A DNA stretch of 50,650 bases from contig JANDJG010000007.1 of assembly GCA_024331085.1 (NCBI GenBank), positions 1 to 50,650 on the forward strand, in the 5' to 3' direction. A program made the position numbers and the translations under genes. Of the stretch, positions 8,966 to 17,283 are shown in pieces. The first letter of the stretch is position 1, and each line of letters starts with the position of its first letter. The DNA comes from Nitrospira sp. (GTDB lineage: Bacteria > Nitrospirota > Nitrospiria > Nitrospirales > Nitrospiraceae). The notes below the pieces were generated by a model. The model saw only the letters and a list, made by a program, of their open reading frames with translations. It searched no databases and was not told where the DNA came from.

Positions 8966-9877
8966 ATGCCGGAGTCCATCGTGATCGAGCGGTTGGAATT
9001 CCGCGGCCGCTGCGGCGTGACGGCCGAGGAACGGGCCCGTCCGCAACCGCTCGCGATCGACGTGGAACTGCGCCGCTCCTCCGAACAGCCCGATCTCGAC
9101 GACCGACTCGAACTCACCATCGACTATGCCGCTGTCGCCCGACGCCTCGTGGAAGTCGGAACGGCGCAAGACTGCCGTTTGTTGGAAACCATGGCCGAGC
9201 GACTTCTCAGAATGTTGTTCGAGGAATTTCCGATCGAGCACGCCAAGCTGTGGCTTCGAAAACTCCATCCGCCGATCGACCTCGTCACCGGTTCCGTCGG
9301 AGTCTCCGCCGAACGGACCAGAGAGGCCCACCAAACCCGATACAACAATGACGCCCCGGCTCGACTGCTCGTCGAACAGCTCCACCGACTTCCCGCCGGC
9401 GCCGCGCTCGACGTGGCGGCCGGCAACGGTCGCCACTCGCTGTTTCTCGCGTCCCACGGCTATCAGGTCCACGCCGTCGATCGGGACGCCGCCGCCCTGG
9501 ATCGGCTCCTCACCTCCGCCCGATCACGTTCGTGTGACAGAATCACGACACAGGTCGCCGACCTTGAACAGCCCTCTCCCCATGAACCCCGTCTCGGCAA
9601 GGAACAATATGACGTGATCGTCGTGTTTTTTTATCTGTATCGCCCTCTGTTCCCTCTCCTTATCGAAGCGCTGAAGCCGGGCGGCGCGCTGGTCTATGAA
9701 ACGTTCACCATCGACAACCACGTTCACTACCACCATCCGAAGAGACGTGAATTTTGCCTCGACTCCAACGAGCTGCTGAACCTTGCGTCCGGTCTCCGGA
9801 TCCTGCATTATGACGAGGGGCGCCGGACGGATCGCCCGGCGTACACGGCCCGACTCGTCGCACGAAAACCATCTTGA
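8966..9877 (+). CDS. folB: Dihydroneopterin aldolase (FolB) fused to SAM-dependent methyltransferase
   Basis: Single 303-residue ORF with two domains. Residues 1-117 are a FolB-type domain, with the catalytic Glu region GVTAEER near 18-24 and the Lys region LRKLHPPI (Lys99). FolB converts dihydroneopterin to 6-hydroxymethyl-dihydropterin and glycolaldehyde in folate synthesis. Residues ~130-303 are a class I methyltransferase: motif I LDVAAGNGRHSLFL near 140-155, an acidic residue after motif I (HAVDRD), and a post-motif segment YDVIVVFFYLYR as in TehB-like proteins. FolB proteins are normally ~120 residues alone, so the fusion is notable. The methylated substrate is unknown. The PHP gene follows with a short gap. 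Confidence 0.85.
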   Translation: MPESIVIERLEFRGRCGVTAEERARPQPLAIDVELRRSSEQPDLDDRLELTIDYAAVARRLVEVGTAQDCRLLETMAERLLRMLFEEFPIEHAKLWLRKLHPPIDLVTGSVGVSAERTREAHQTRYNNDAPARLLVEQLHRLPAGAALDVAAGNGRHSLFLASHGYQVHAVDRDAAALDRLLTSARSRSCDRITTQVADLEQPSPHEPRLGKEQYDVIVVFFYLYRPLFPLLIEALKPGGALVYETFTIDNHVHYHHPKRREFCLDSNELLNLASGLRILHYDEGRRTDRPAYTARLVARKPS

Positions 9878-9891
9878 GAGGCATGACCGAC

Positions 9892-10740
9892 ATGAGCCGA
9901 GCGGATCTTCACCTGCACACCACCCATTCCGACGGAAGTCTGACTCCCTCCGAGGTCATCGCCCTCGCGCACGAGGCCGGCGTGACGGCGGCCGCCGTGA
10001 CCGATCACGACATCACATCGGGCATCCCCGAAGCCGCGCGGACCGGCCGAGAGCTCGGCGTCGACGTCATTCCCGGAGTCGAGATCAGTTCCCTCTTCGG
10101 CGACACAGAATTGCACGTGTTGGGATACTTTCTCGACTGGCAAGACGAGACGTTGAATCGACGGCTGGCGGTCCTCCGCGAGAGCCGTCACCGGCGAAAT
10201 CCCAAAATCATCGAACGGTTGCAGGCCGCAGGGATTGATATTACCTACGACGAGGTTCGCGCGATCGCCGGAACCGATTCGGTCGGACGGCCGCATATCG
10301 CGCGAGTGCTGATTAACAAGCGCGTCGTCGCATCGGCGCAAGAAGCGTTCGATCTGTGGCTTGCGGAGGGACGCCCGGCCTATGTCCCGCGCGAACTCCC
10401 CACTCCAGCGGAAGCCATCCGATGGATCAAAGACGCAAAGGGACTTGCGGTCCTCGCCCACCCCACCTGGATCAAGACGCCGGAAAGCACGTTGCCGGAT
10501 CTGGCCCGCCGACTCAAAGCCGACGGACTCGCCGGCATCGAAGTCTATTACAGCACGCACACCGCCCGGCAAACGCGCGAGTATTCGGCGTTGGCCAAAC
10601 AATTGGACCTGCTGGTCACGGGCGGAAGCGACTTCCACGGGGTGACCAAGCCGGATATCCGCGTCGGCGTCGGCAGAGGAACGTTGCGCGTTCCCTCCTC
10701 TCTTGTCGATGCCATGAAACGTGCGCACTCCGCGTTATAG
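9892..10740 (+). CDS. PHP-domain phosphoesterase (nucleoside bisphosphate phosphatase-like)
   Basis: A 282-residue protein of the polymerase-and-histidinol-phosphatase family, close in layout to YciV/RnmA-type enzymes that remove phosphate from 3',5'-nucleoside bisphosphates or trim short RNAs. Metal-binding motifs are in order: DLHLHTTHSDG at the N-terminus, VTDHD, PGVEISS, LAHPT and GGSDFHG near the C-terminus, so a trinuclear site looks complete. In-frame TTG 9874 and ATG 9883 lie upstream. ATG 9892 is chosen because GAGAGG sits about 10 nt before it and the protein then begins directly before the first motif, as in the family. It probably shares the folB transcript. The exact substrate is not established. 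Confidence 0.88.
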   Translation: MSRADLHLHTTHSDGSLTPSEVIALAHEAGVTAAAVTDHDITSGIPEAARTGRELGVDVIPGVEISSLFGDTELHVLGYFLDWQDETLNRRLAVLRESRHRRNPKIIERLQAAGIDITYDEVRAIAGTDSVGRPHIARVLINKRVVASAQEAFDLWLAEGRPAYVPRELPTPAEAIRWIKDAKGLAVLAHPTWIKTPESTLPDLARRLKADGLAGIEVYYSTHTARQTREYSALAKQLDLLVTGGSDFHGVTKPDIRVGVGRGTLRVPSSLVDAMKRAHSAL

Positions 10741-10806
10741 CTTGCTCGCCCGTCGAGCGTGGATCTCCCGCCGGATTGAAACGCGCTGCGCCTTTTTCGG
10801 GATTCA

Positions 10807-10834
10807 TTGACTCGCCTTGATGATCCGTTAGACT
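10807..10834 (+). promoter_or_regulatory. sigma70-like promoter of the Ser/Thr kinase gene
   Basis: TTGACT (10807-10812), 16-nt spacer, TAGACT (10829-10834). Transcription would begin near 10841. This excludes the in-frame GTG at 10835 and favours ATG 10862. Confidence 0.6.
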
Positions 10835-10861
10835 GTGACGAGTTTGACGGCGCATGCACCC

Positions 10862-12259
10862 ATGACGAAGGCGCTCGGCTGGACTTGTTCGTATTTTCTC
10901 GTTCTTCTCACGGCCCTCTTCGGAGGTCCTTTGCTCAGCAAGCTTCCTTTCTTGCAGACGGCTCCCCTTGCGTTTCATGCTCTGAACGGCTCCCAAACGA
11001 TCCGCGTGCTCATGGAGGGAACCGGCCTGGTTGCGCTGAGTTTGATCACGATCCAAGCGTATCGGCGGATGCCGGACAATGGGAGCGGCTTTTCGTTTTT
11101 GCGCAAACTTGTTTTCCCCTTGGCCGTTCTCGTTCTGTTGATCGTCGTGGACAGAACGATTCGAGCCGCCGAGTTCCCGCTCGTTGACTCCATCGGAAGT
11201 CGGTATTATCGGCTCACCTACGCCTCCGGTCTGACATTGGCGGGATTGTGGGTCACGGCCGGGTGGCTTTCAAAGCTTGATTCTCTTCATCGTTTTTTTT
11301 CCACGCCGGATGAGCGGAGCGATTCGGGACCGTCATCATGGGCCGACGAGAGCACGGGCGAGATCGGTTCACAGGATTCCACCGACAAAGTCGATTCCGG
11401 AGCCGCCTCTCCCCCGGCTTACAGAAATTCGCCCGGCATGCTCGGCCGATACAAAATTTTAAAAGAATTGGGACGCGGCGCGATGGGGGTCGTCTATCTT
11501 GGGAAAGATCCCACAATTCAGCGGTTCGTCGCCATCAAAACGATGCGGTTGGACGGCGTTGATGATCACGAAAAGTACGAAGCGGCCAAAGCCCGTTTCT
11601 TTCGGGAAGCCGAATCGGCGGGTCATCTGTCTCATCCGAACATCGTGACCATCTTCGACGCCGGGGAGGAAGATGATCTGGGCTATATCGCGATGGAATT
11701 ACTCCACGGCACCACCCTCAAGAAGTGGTCGCGCGCACCTCATCTCTTGCCGCTCGACCAACTGCTTCCCATCCTCGCCGCCGTCGCCGACGCCTTAGAT
11801 TACGCCCATCGACGGGGCGTCGTTCATCGCGACGTCAAACCCGCCAATATCATGCTGACGGACGATCAGGTGGTCAAAGTGATGGATTTCGGCATCGCCC
11901 ATATGACGTCGTCGGCAAGGACCACGACGCATACCGTGATGGGAACTCCCACCTATATGTCGCCGGAACAGATCGCCGGGAAAAAAGTGGACGGCCGATC
12001 CGACATCTTTTCTCTGGGCGTCGTGACGTTCGAACTTCTGACCGGCTGTCCGCCTTTTACGGGCGATAACGTGCCGGCCGTCCTGTTCGCCATCGCCAAC
12101 ACCCCGCATCCCAAGCTCTCGGAACTGAGAACCGATCTTCCCCCCGCTTTGCAAGACGTTCTGGATCATGCCCTTCAGAAAAATCCGATCCGCCGTTATC
12201 GCCACGCGGGCGAGTTTGCGCGAGACCTCCGCTCCTGCCTGAAAACGCTCGTCGCCTAG
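10862..12259 (+). CDS. Membrane Ser/Thr protein kinase (Hanks type)
   Basis: Protein of 465 residues. The N-terminal part has about four hydrophobic segments (roughly residues 5-26, 46-66, 82-98 and 122-140), followed by a polar linker. The kinase domain starts near residue 200: Gly-rich loop GRGAMGVVYLG, ATP-anchoring Lys in VAIKTMRL, catalytic loop HRDVKPANIM, DFGIAH, activation segment GTPTYMSPEQ and subdomain IX RSDIFSLGVVTFELL. All catalytic residues are present, so an active kinase is expected. The layout is inverted compared with PknB, with membrane anchors before the kinase and no extracellular PASTA domains. The stop is 5 bp from the convergent Cys-rich gene. Targets are unknown. Confidence 0.93.
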   Translation: MTKALGWTCSYFLVLLTALFGGPLLSKLPFLQTAPLAFHALNGSQTIRVLMEGTGLVALSLITIQAYRRMPDNGSGFSFLRKLVFPLAVLVLLIVVDRTIRAAEFPLVDSIGSRYYRLTYASGLTLAGLWVTAGWLSKLDSLHRFFSTPDERSDSGPSSWADESTGEIGSQDSTDKVDSGAASPPAYRNSPGMLGRYKILKELGRGAMGVVYLGKDPTIQRFVAIKTMRLDGVDDHEKYEAAKARFFREAESAGHLSHPNIVTIFDAGEEDDLGYIAMELLHGTTLKKWSRAPHLLPLDQLLPILAAVADALDYAHRRGVVHRDVKPANIMLTDDQVVKVMDFGIAHMTSSARTTTHTVMGTPTYMSPEQIAGKKVDGRSDIFSLGVVTFELLTGCPPFTGDNVPAVLFAIANTPHPKLSELRTDLPPALQDVLDHALQKNPIRRYRHAGEFARDLRSCLKTLVA

Positions 12260-12264
12260 CCGGA

Positions 12265-12678
12265 TTACTTTCCGCGAGCCGCCTGCTCCTCAGACGTCCG
12301 GCAGGGAGTGGATGCCCGTTTCAGATTCAGCGCCTCGCACCGGAGACGCTCTTCGCTCGGCAGCGAGGCGGGGCAGATTTGCTGCACCTCTTCGGCACAC
12401 TTTGACTCTGCAACGTGATGGAACCGGCTTGCCCGCCGATCGGCGTTCCCGCCGACCCGATTGTGTTCTCCGGTGGAGCGAGGAGCGGCGACCCCCGGAA
12501 TCGTTAGGTCCAGCTCGGGTACGACGGCCGGGGAGTGAACGACCGGCTGTTCCGACAACAATTCTTCCCAGGAGGGCAGGTTGGCCCAGACCACGCTCCA
12601 GACCAAGGCCAATCCTATGAGCGACGCCAAGTTTGCCATCGCTCGTCCGGATGGATCCGGCTGCGTTCTTCCTTTCAT
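12265..12678 (-). CDS. Small exported or membrane-anchored Cys-rich repeat protein
   Basis: A 137-residue ORF from ATG 12678. One hydrophobic segment (about residues 14-33, LASLIGLALVWSVVWANL) is a signal anchor or uncleaved signal peptide, and the remainder would be periplasmic. The C-terminal third holds one cysteine-rich unit with Cys spacing C-x7-C-x11-C-x11-C, resembling the bacterial GLG1-type cysteine-rich repeat (C..e...iC......rlrC......C). Such proteins are exported and of unknown function. The ribosome-binding site is poor, and a start further upstream (12726) cannot be excluded. It is convergent with the kinase gene. Confidence 0.6.
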   Translation of the reverse strand: MKGRTQPDPSGRAMANLASLIGLALVWSVVWANLPSWEELLSEQPVVHSPAVVPELDLTIPGVAAPRSTGEHNRVGGNADRRASRFHHVAESKCAEEVQQICPASLPSEERLRCEALNLKRASTPCRTSEEQAARGK

Positions 12679-12792
12679 ATCATGAAGAATAAAACGGGCC
12701 GGCGAGAAAATCACCGAATCGCGCATTTCGCGCAGCGGCGATTGAAAGAGAAAAGATGTGCGGTCGATCGGGCCGGAGGACGGAGGCGGCGG

Positions 12793-13803
12793 TCAGTTTT
12801 CCGGAGTTTCGACGATGTGATTCTCGAACCTGGTGCACCCTTCAGCCAACAGCCGGTTGGTCAGCATCTCGCCCGGCCACTCGATGGGCAAATCGGCCGT
12901 GAAGACCCATACATCGGACGACGTCCACACCGGGCCGTGTTCTTCCGGCAGTTCGGGGTCGAATAAATCCGTCCACACCGGCATGTAGACCCCGTTGCCG
13001 CATTGCGTATGCAAATGCACGATCGTGCGGGATCGGACGAGCGGATCCAATTCGCGCCAGACCGCCGCCGTTTCATCGGCCAAGTGATGCAACCGAACCG
13101 CGTTCTGGGCGTCGAACATCGCATAGGCGGCATAGACCGGCGCTTCTATCGTATCGGGAGCTTCGGCCAGCTCCGGGCACTGTTCCATGAGTCCCTCCAG
13201 GACGGCGCGCCGATGGTGATGCTCCCACGCGTCCGGCAAACCGGGGTCCGGGGCCCCGATCAGCTGGAACAAGAGAAACGCCGTATTCTCGACCGGCGGG
13301 AGCAATCGAGGCGCCACCGTTTGCGCGCGACGAGACTCGGCAACCGTCGCGAGATGTTCATGAAGCGACTGTAAGTTGAGAAGCTCCAACGTGGCGTCGG
13401 TCAACAACCGAGGTTCCACGCGGACGACCGTTCCGGCCGGAATCCGCAGATACCGGTGGAGCAGTTCCGCCGTTTTGATCGGGTCGATTTTCAACTTGAG
13501 CGGAGACGTTAGATTGGCCTGAAGCGGCAGCCCCAGGGCCGCCATGACGGCGTAGGAGGGTTTATCGTCCGGTCCGTCGAGCACCAACGTGCAACTGGCC
13601 TCGGCGACAAGATCGAACAGCCATTCCGCCATTTCTTCATCGAGCGCGGCAAGCACCGTCAACAAATCATGCTCGCGTCCTTGCTCGAGAAACGCCTGCA
13701 GCGTATCGACGGCGTCGTCGTTGTCACCGTGGTCGTGGCGTCGGGCGTTGATGAGATGAATAAGATCGCGCGTCAGCGGATCAGGACGGGGCCAGGCCAA
13801 CAT
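12793..13803 (-). CDS. Conserved-looking hypothetical cytoplasmic protein
   Basis: A 336-residue, acidic, soluble protein read from ATG 13803, which has AGAGGAAC at proper spacing; the frame stays open 228 bp further upstream without a better start. There are no membrane segments, signal peptide or nucleotide-binding motif. The first half is helical (around VDTLQAFLEQGREHDLL, then EEMAEWLFDLVAEASCTL). The C-terminal half has a His/Trp-rich stretch (RTIVHLHTQCGNG, then PVWTDLFDPELPEEHGPVW). I do not recognise the family. It follows the YjbQ gene on the same strand after about 150 bp and may be cotranscribed with it. Confidence 0.72.
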   Translation of the reverse strand: MLAWPRPDPLTRDLIHLINARRHDHGDNDDAVDTLQAFLEQGREHDLLTVLAALDEEMAEWLFDLVAEASCTLVLDGPDDKPSYAVMAALGLPLQANLTSPLKLKIDPIKTAELLHRYLRIPAGTVVRVEPRLLTDATLELLNLQSLHEHLATVAESRRAQTVAPRLLPPVENTAFLLFQLIGAPDPGLPDAWEHHHRRAVLEGLMEQCPELAEAPDTIEAPVYAAYAMFDAQNAVRLHHLADETAAVWRELDPLVRSRTIVHLHTQCGNGVYMPVWTDLFDPELPEEHGPVWTSSDVWVFTADLPIEWPGEMLTNRLLAEGCTRFENHIVETPEN

Positions 13804-13955
13804 GTGCGGTTCCTCTATTGGACGACCGTGTTGAATGGATTTTTGCGACGTACACGATTCATGTTGCCAAACTTTCCCGCCCGGTGCAAGCGAGGAATCG
13901 GTTCCGATGCGATCGGGGAAAATTCGGCCGCGTGGAGCCTCGTGACAAACGAACG

Positions 13956-14369
13956 CTATTCGCCGATGATTTTCACCAATACTCGTTTTCTTCGACGGCC
14001 GTCGAACTCTCCGTAAAAAATTTGCTCCCACGGACCGAAGTCCAGCTTGCCGTCCGTGATAGCCACCACCACCTCCCGCCCCATGATTTGACGTTTCACA
14101 TGAGCGTCGCCGTTGTCTTCACCGGTGTCGTTGTGCCGGTAGCGCGCGTCGTGCGGAGCGAGCCGTTCGAGAAACTCGTCGTAGTCGCGCAAGAGGCCTG
14201 GCTCGTCGTCATTGATGTAAACACTGGCGGTGATGTGCATGGCGTTCACCAGCACCAAGCCTTCTCGCACCCCGCTTCTTTTGACCGCTGCCTCAATCTG
14301 AGGAGTGATGTTGAGATACGCCCGTCTTGTTTTGGTTTCGAACCAGAGTTCTTCACGGTAGGATTTCAT
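13956..14369 (-). CDS. YjbQ/UPF0047 family protein
   Basis: A 137-residue member of the UPF0047 (YjbQ) family; E. coli YjbQ shows weak thiamin-phosphate synthase activity, and the physiological role is unclear. Family landmarks are visible: [13 protein letters not shown] (usually HTTASI), the central [14 protein letters not shown], the metal-site [37 protein letters not shown] given here only in part, and the terminal [11 protein letters not shown]. The first Thr of HTTAS is Ile here. ATG 14369 is chosen because the family begins just before the ETKTRR segment; ATG 14387 or 14408 would add 6-13 residues. Confidence 0.88.
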   Translation of the reverse strand: MKSYREELWFETKTRRAYLNITPQIEAAVKRSGVREGLVLVNAMHITASVYINDDEPGLLRDYDEFLERLAPHDARYRHNDTGEDNGDAHVKRQIMGREVVVAITDGKLDFGPWEQIFYGEFDGRRRKRVLVKIIGE

Positions 14370-14469
14370 GGCCTGAACGGCCGTCATTGTGCCTGCCGGT
14401 CCCAACAAGTTTCAAGAGGAAGGCCGAACGGCGGAGGACTCTTTATAACATAACCGACCGCTTTCACAG

Positions 14470-14481
14470 TATGAGATAATG
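14470..14481 (+). promoter_or_regulatory. Extended -10 promoter box of nrdJ, leaderless
   Basis: TATGAGATAATG contains an extended -10 (TGAGATAAT) whose last base is 6 nt before ATG 14487. Transcription should therefore begin at or next to the start codon. No Shine-Dalgarno sequence and no good -35 are present. The same 12-mer at the same distance precedes the kimA-like gene. Confidence 0.55.
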
Positions 14482-14486
14482 TTCAT

Positions 14487-16235
14487 ATGGTCGCACCACG
14501 TCGGCTGCCGGAACCGAAATTTTCGCGGAACGCGCGCATCGTACTGCGGCAGCGGTATCTGGCCAAAGGCCCAGGCGGAGCCGTCACAGAATCTCCACGC
14601 GCCATGTTGTGGCGCGTCGCCCGCGATATCGCGTCAGCGGAACGGCATTCCTCCTCGGCGCCGCGCCTGCACGCGCTCGCTCGTCAATTTTATGAGCTGA
14701 TGGCCTCCCTGGTTTTTCTGCCGAACTCGCCGACGCTCATGAACGCGGGCCGCCCTCTCCGGCAACTTTCAGCCTGTTTCGTGTTGCCGGTGGAGGATTC
14801 GTTGGAATCCATTTTCGAATCGCTCAAGCAGCAGGCGCTCATCCATCAATCCGGCGGAGGCACGGGATTCTCGTTCAGCCGCCTTCGCCCTCAAGGCGAT
14901 CGCATCGCCAGCACCGGGGGACCGGCATCGGGCCCGGTTTCCTTCATGCGCCTCTTCAATCTGGCGACGGACGTCATCAAGCAAGGGGGAACGAGGCGCG
15001 GCGCCAACATGGGAATTCTGCGCGTCGATCACCCCGACATTCTGGAGTTCATCGACCTGAAACGACGGCCCGGCGAGATGAGCAATTTCAACCTCTCCGT
15101 CGGCCTGACCGACCGATTCATTCAGGCGGTCACGCGGCGCCGCGCCTATGCGCTGGTCAATCCGCGCACCGGTCGGCCGGTCCGTCGTCTGCCGGCCGCA
15201 TCGGTCTTCGACCGGCTGGTTCAGGCCGCTTGGCATTCGGGAGAACCGGGTGTCGTGTTTCTCGACACGATCAATCGAGCCAACCCCACTCCCCACCTAG
15301 GCTTCATCGAAGCCACCAATCCCTGCGGGGAGCAACCATTGCTTCCGTTCGAATCCTGCACGCTCGGCTCCATCAATGCCGCCAAATTCGTCGTGCAACG
15401 AAACGGCTCACCGGCCATCGATTACGATCGACTCGCCGTCGTCATTCCACTCGCCGTCCGATTTCTCGACAACGTCATCGATCGCACCAAATTCCCGGTG
15501 TCGCTTATTGAAACGCACACCAAACGGACGAGAAAAATAGGACTGGGGATCATGGGCTTTGCCGATCTTCTGATCCGACTCGGCGTTCCCTACGGCAGCG
15601 ACGAGGCGCTGCGAATCGCGGAAGAACTGATGGGATTCGTACAATCCCGGGCTCATGAGGCTTCCCGGCGACTGGCCGTGGAGCGGGGAACGTTTCCCGC
15701 CTACGCGGGCAGCCGCTTGCAAGCGGAGGGGCGGGAGCGGCGGCATGCGACCGTCACGACCATCGCTCCCACCGGAACGATCAGTATCCTGGCGGACTGT
15801 TCGGCCGGCATCGAACCCCTCTACGGGATCAACGTCGTCCACTCCGTCATGGAGAATGTCCGCCTGGAACGGCTTCACCCCGAATTCCTCAAACAAGCCC
15901 GCGCGAGAAAGCTCCCCCTCGAACCCCTGCGCCGCGAGGTCGGTCGACAGGAATCCATCCAACATGTAACTTCGATTCCGGAGGATCTCCGCCGCTTGTT
16001 CGTCACCGCACACGATATCAGCCCGGCCCTGCACGTTCGCATGCAGGCGGCCTTCCAAAAATACAGCGACAGCGGCGTCTCGAAAACGATCAACCTCCCC
16101 GCGTCGGCCACGCCCCAGGACGTGGCCGACGCGTTCTTGCTCGCCCACAAACTCAAGTGCAAGGGGCTGACCGTCTATCGATCCGGAAGCCGACAGCACC
16201 AGGTGTTGACCTGCTCCCGCATCTCATCGTGCTGA
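14487..16235 (+). CDS. nrdJ: Adenosylcobalamin-dependent (class II) ribonucleotide reductase
   Basis: Makes deoxyribonucleotides from ribonucleotides with a B12-generated thiyl radical, without oxygen. Visible features: LSACFVLPVEDS with the first active-site Cys near residue 95, QSGGGTGFSFSRLRP, KQGGTRRGANMG, and the core NPCGEQPLLPFESC near 282-295 holding the Asn, radical Cys and Glu of the active site. SVMENVRLERLHPEF and TVYRSGSRQHQVL lie toward the end. At 582 residues it lacks an N-terminal ATP cone. The tail ends CSRISSC, so the two terminal Cys could be the thioredoxin-facing shuttle pair, in an unusually short form. The start is fixed by the leaderless promoter just upstream. Confidence 0.94.
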   Translation: MVAPRRLPEPKFSRNARIVLRQRYLAKGPGGAVTESPRAMLWRVARDIASAERHSSSAPRLHALARQFYELMASLVFLPNSPTLMNAGRPLRQLSACFVLPVEDSLESIFESLKQQALIHQSGGGTGFSFSRLRPQGDRIASTGGPASGPVSFMRLFNLATDVIKQGGTRRGANMGILRVDHPDILEFIDLKRRPGEMSNFNLSVGLTDRFIQAVTRRRAYALVNPRTGRPVRRLPAASVFDRLVQAAWHSGEPGVVFLDTINRANPTPHLGFIEATNPCGEQPLLPFESCTLGSINAAKFVVQRNGSPAIDYDRLAVVIPLAVRFLDNVIDRTKFPVSLIETHTKRTRKIGLGIMGFADLLIRLGVPYGSDEALRIAEELMGFVQSRAHEASRRLAVERGTFPAYAGSRLQAEGRERRHATVTTIAPTGTISILADCSAGIEPLYGINVVHSVMENVRLERLHPEFLKQARARKLPLEPLRREVGRQESIQHVTSIPEDLRRLFVTAHDISPALHVRMQAAFQKYSDSGVSKTINLPASATPQDVADAFLLAHKLKCKGLTVYRSGSRQHQVLTCSRISSC

Positions 16236-16279
16236 CGTCAACGATTTGTTTTTCCACTCCGCTGAAATTCCGTGCAAAA

Positions 16280-16308
16280 TTGACACCTCGACAGCTTGGT
16301 GATAAGTA
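16280..16308 (+). promoter_or_regulatory. Candidate promoter of the SH3-like membrane protein gene
   Basis: A perfect TTGACA (16280-16285), 17-nt spacer and weak -10 TAAGTA (16303-16308), with a leader of about 40 nt ending in AGAGGAGG. Confidence 0.45.
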
Positions 16309-16353
16309 CACCCTTATGTTCTTCGTCGCTGAGTATTCCGCCAGAGGAGGTCT

Positions 16354-17145
16354 ATGATGTTTGCGACCGACGGTCCATCCATACCCGCCATATCCGGCGA
16401 CCTGCCGTCTTGGAGCCTCTTTTTCGCGCGTCAGCCGGAACCGGACTTGGAGTTTACGGAAGAAGAGTTGGAGCAAACATCGAACATTCGCTCGCCCTCG
16501 CCATTGAAAACTCCGCCCCCAAAACCAGGGAAAAGTCCCCTGATTTGGGTTCTCCTGCTGGTCTTGATCGGCGGCGGGGCCTACGTTGCGATGGAACCGG
16601 ACCTCGTCATGGATGTCGTCGGGCCGTTTCTCAACGATACGCCGGAGCCCGCGCCGCCGATTGCAAGAAAACCGGCTTCACCGGCAGCCGCAGGCCAAAG
16701 CATCACACCGATTCAATCGACCCCACCAACGGGAGCGACCGCGCCATCGGCGAGCGACCGGCCGGCTGAGACGGCCGACTCTTCCTCATCATCGCCGGCT
16801 TCGCCCGCGGCGCCCCCGCCGCCGATTCCCGCGCCGGCAACTCAATCCAATGGGACGACCGCATCGTCGGCCCTCGAAGCCGTGCCATCGGCCACAGATT
16901 CCGCCCCTCCTCTCTTTGAAGAAGGCCAACGGGTCGCGCTGTTGCCGAATCCCGGTGCTCCGCGCGAAAAGGTCGCATTGACGCGCGACGCGGCAGGAAC
17001 AACGCGAGGTCCGGCCGTTCCTCCCGGAACCGTCTTCACGATCCTCGACGGAGAATTGCAGGACAGCGGCTGGGTGTACTACGTTCGAAGCGACTACGGC
17101 ACGACCGGCTGGCTCCAAGAAAAACAGCTTCGGGCCAAACCTTGA
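16354..17145 (+). CDS. Membrane protein with Pro-rich linker and C-terminal SH3-like domain
   Basis: Protein of 263 residues. The N-terminus is cytoplasmic and acidic (EFTEEELEQ). A single membrane segment lies at about residues 62-80 (SPLIWVLLLVLIGGGAYVAM). A long Pro/Ala/Ser/Thr linker (about 95-185) spans the periplasm and leads to a C-terminal domain of ~75 residues. That domain has the bacterial SH3 pattern: GQRVALLPNPG, PPGTVFTILDGE, SGWVYYVRSDYGTTGWLQE. Bacterial SH3 domains often bind peptidoglycan, so an envelope role is plausible. AGAGGAGG precedes ATG 16354; ATG 16357 is equally placed. Low-complexity composition in the linker is normal for this architecture. Confidence 0.78.
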   Translation: MMFATDGPSIPAISGDLPSWSLFFARQPEPDLEFTEEELEQTSNIRSPSPLKTPPPKPGKSPLIWVLLLVLIGGGAYVAMEPDLVMDVVGPFLNDTPEPAPPIARKPASPAAAGQSITPIQSTPPTGATAPSASDRPAETADSSSSSPASPAAPPPPIPAPATQSNGTTASSALEAVPSATDSAPPLFEEGQRVALLPNPGAPREKVALTRDAAGTTRGPAVPPGTVFTILDGELQDSGWVYYVRSDYGTTGWLQEKQLRAKP

Positions 17146-17194
17146 TCGTTCCATACAAGAACCGGTAGTTCGCACTCGACGATGTAGAGAGAAA

Positions 17195-17213
17195 CGGCAC
17201 GGTCTCCGTGCCG
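17195..17213. repeat. GC-rich hairpin after the SH3 gene
   Basis: CGGCACGG (17195-17202), TCT loop, CCGTGCCG (17206-17213): a perfect 8-bp stem with a 3-nt loop between the SH3 gene and the next promoter. No T-tract follows directly, so its terminator function is uncertain. Confidence 0.45.
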
Positions 17214-17226
17214 CCGGCCTCTGTTG

Positions 17227-17235
17227 TGTTATAAT
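17227..17235 (+). promoter_or_regulatory. Extended -10 promoter of the HAD-hpnD-hpnE operon
   Basis: TGTTATAAT is a perfect extended -10 (TGnTATAAT), 48 nt before ATG 17284. No -35 match is needed or seen. Confidence 0.55.
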
Positions 17236-17283
17236 GCCGCGCGCTCGACATCTCTTCTCACATCCTGGAACAGCGAACAGCCC

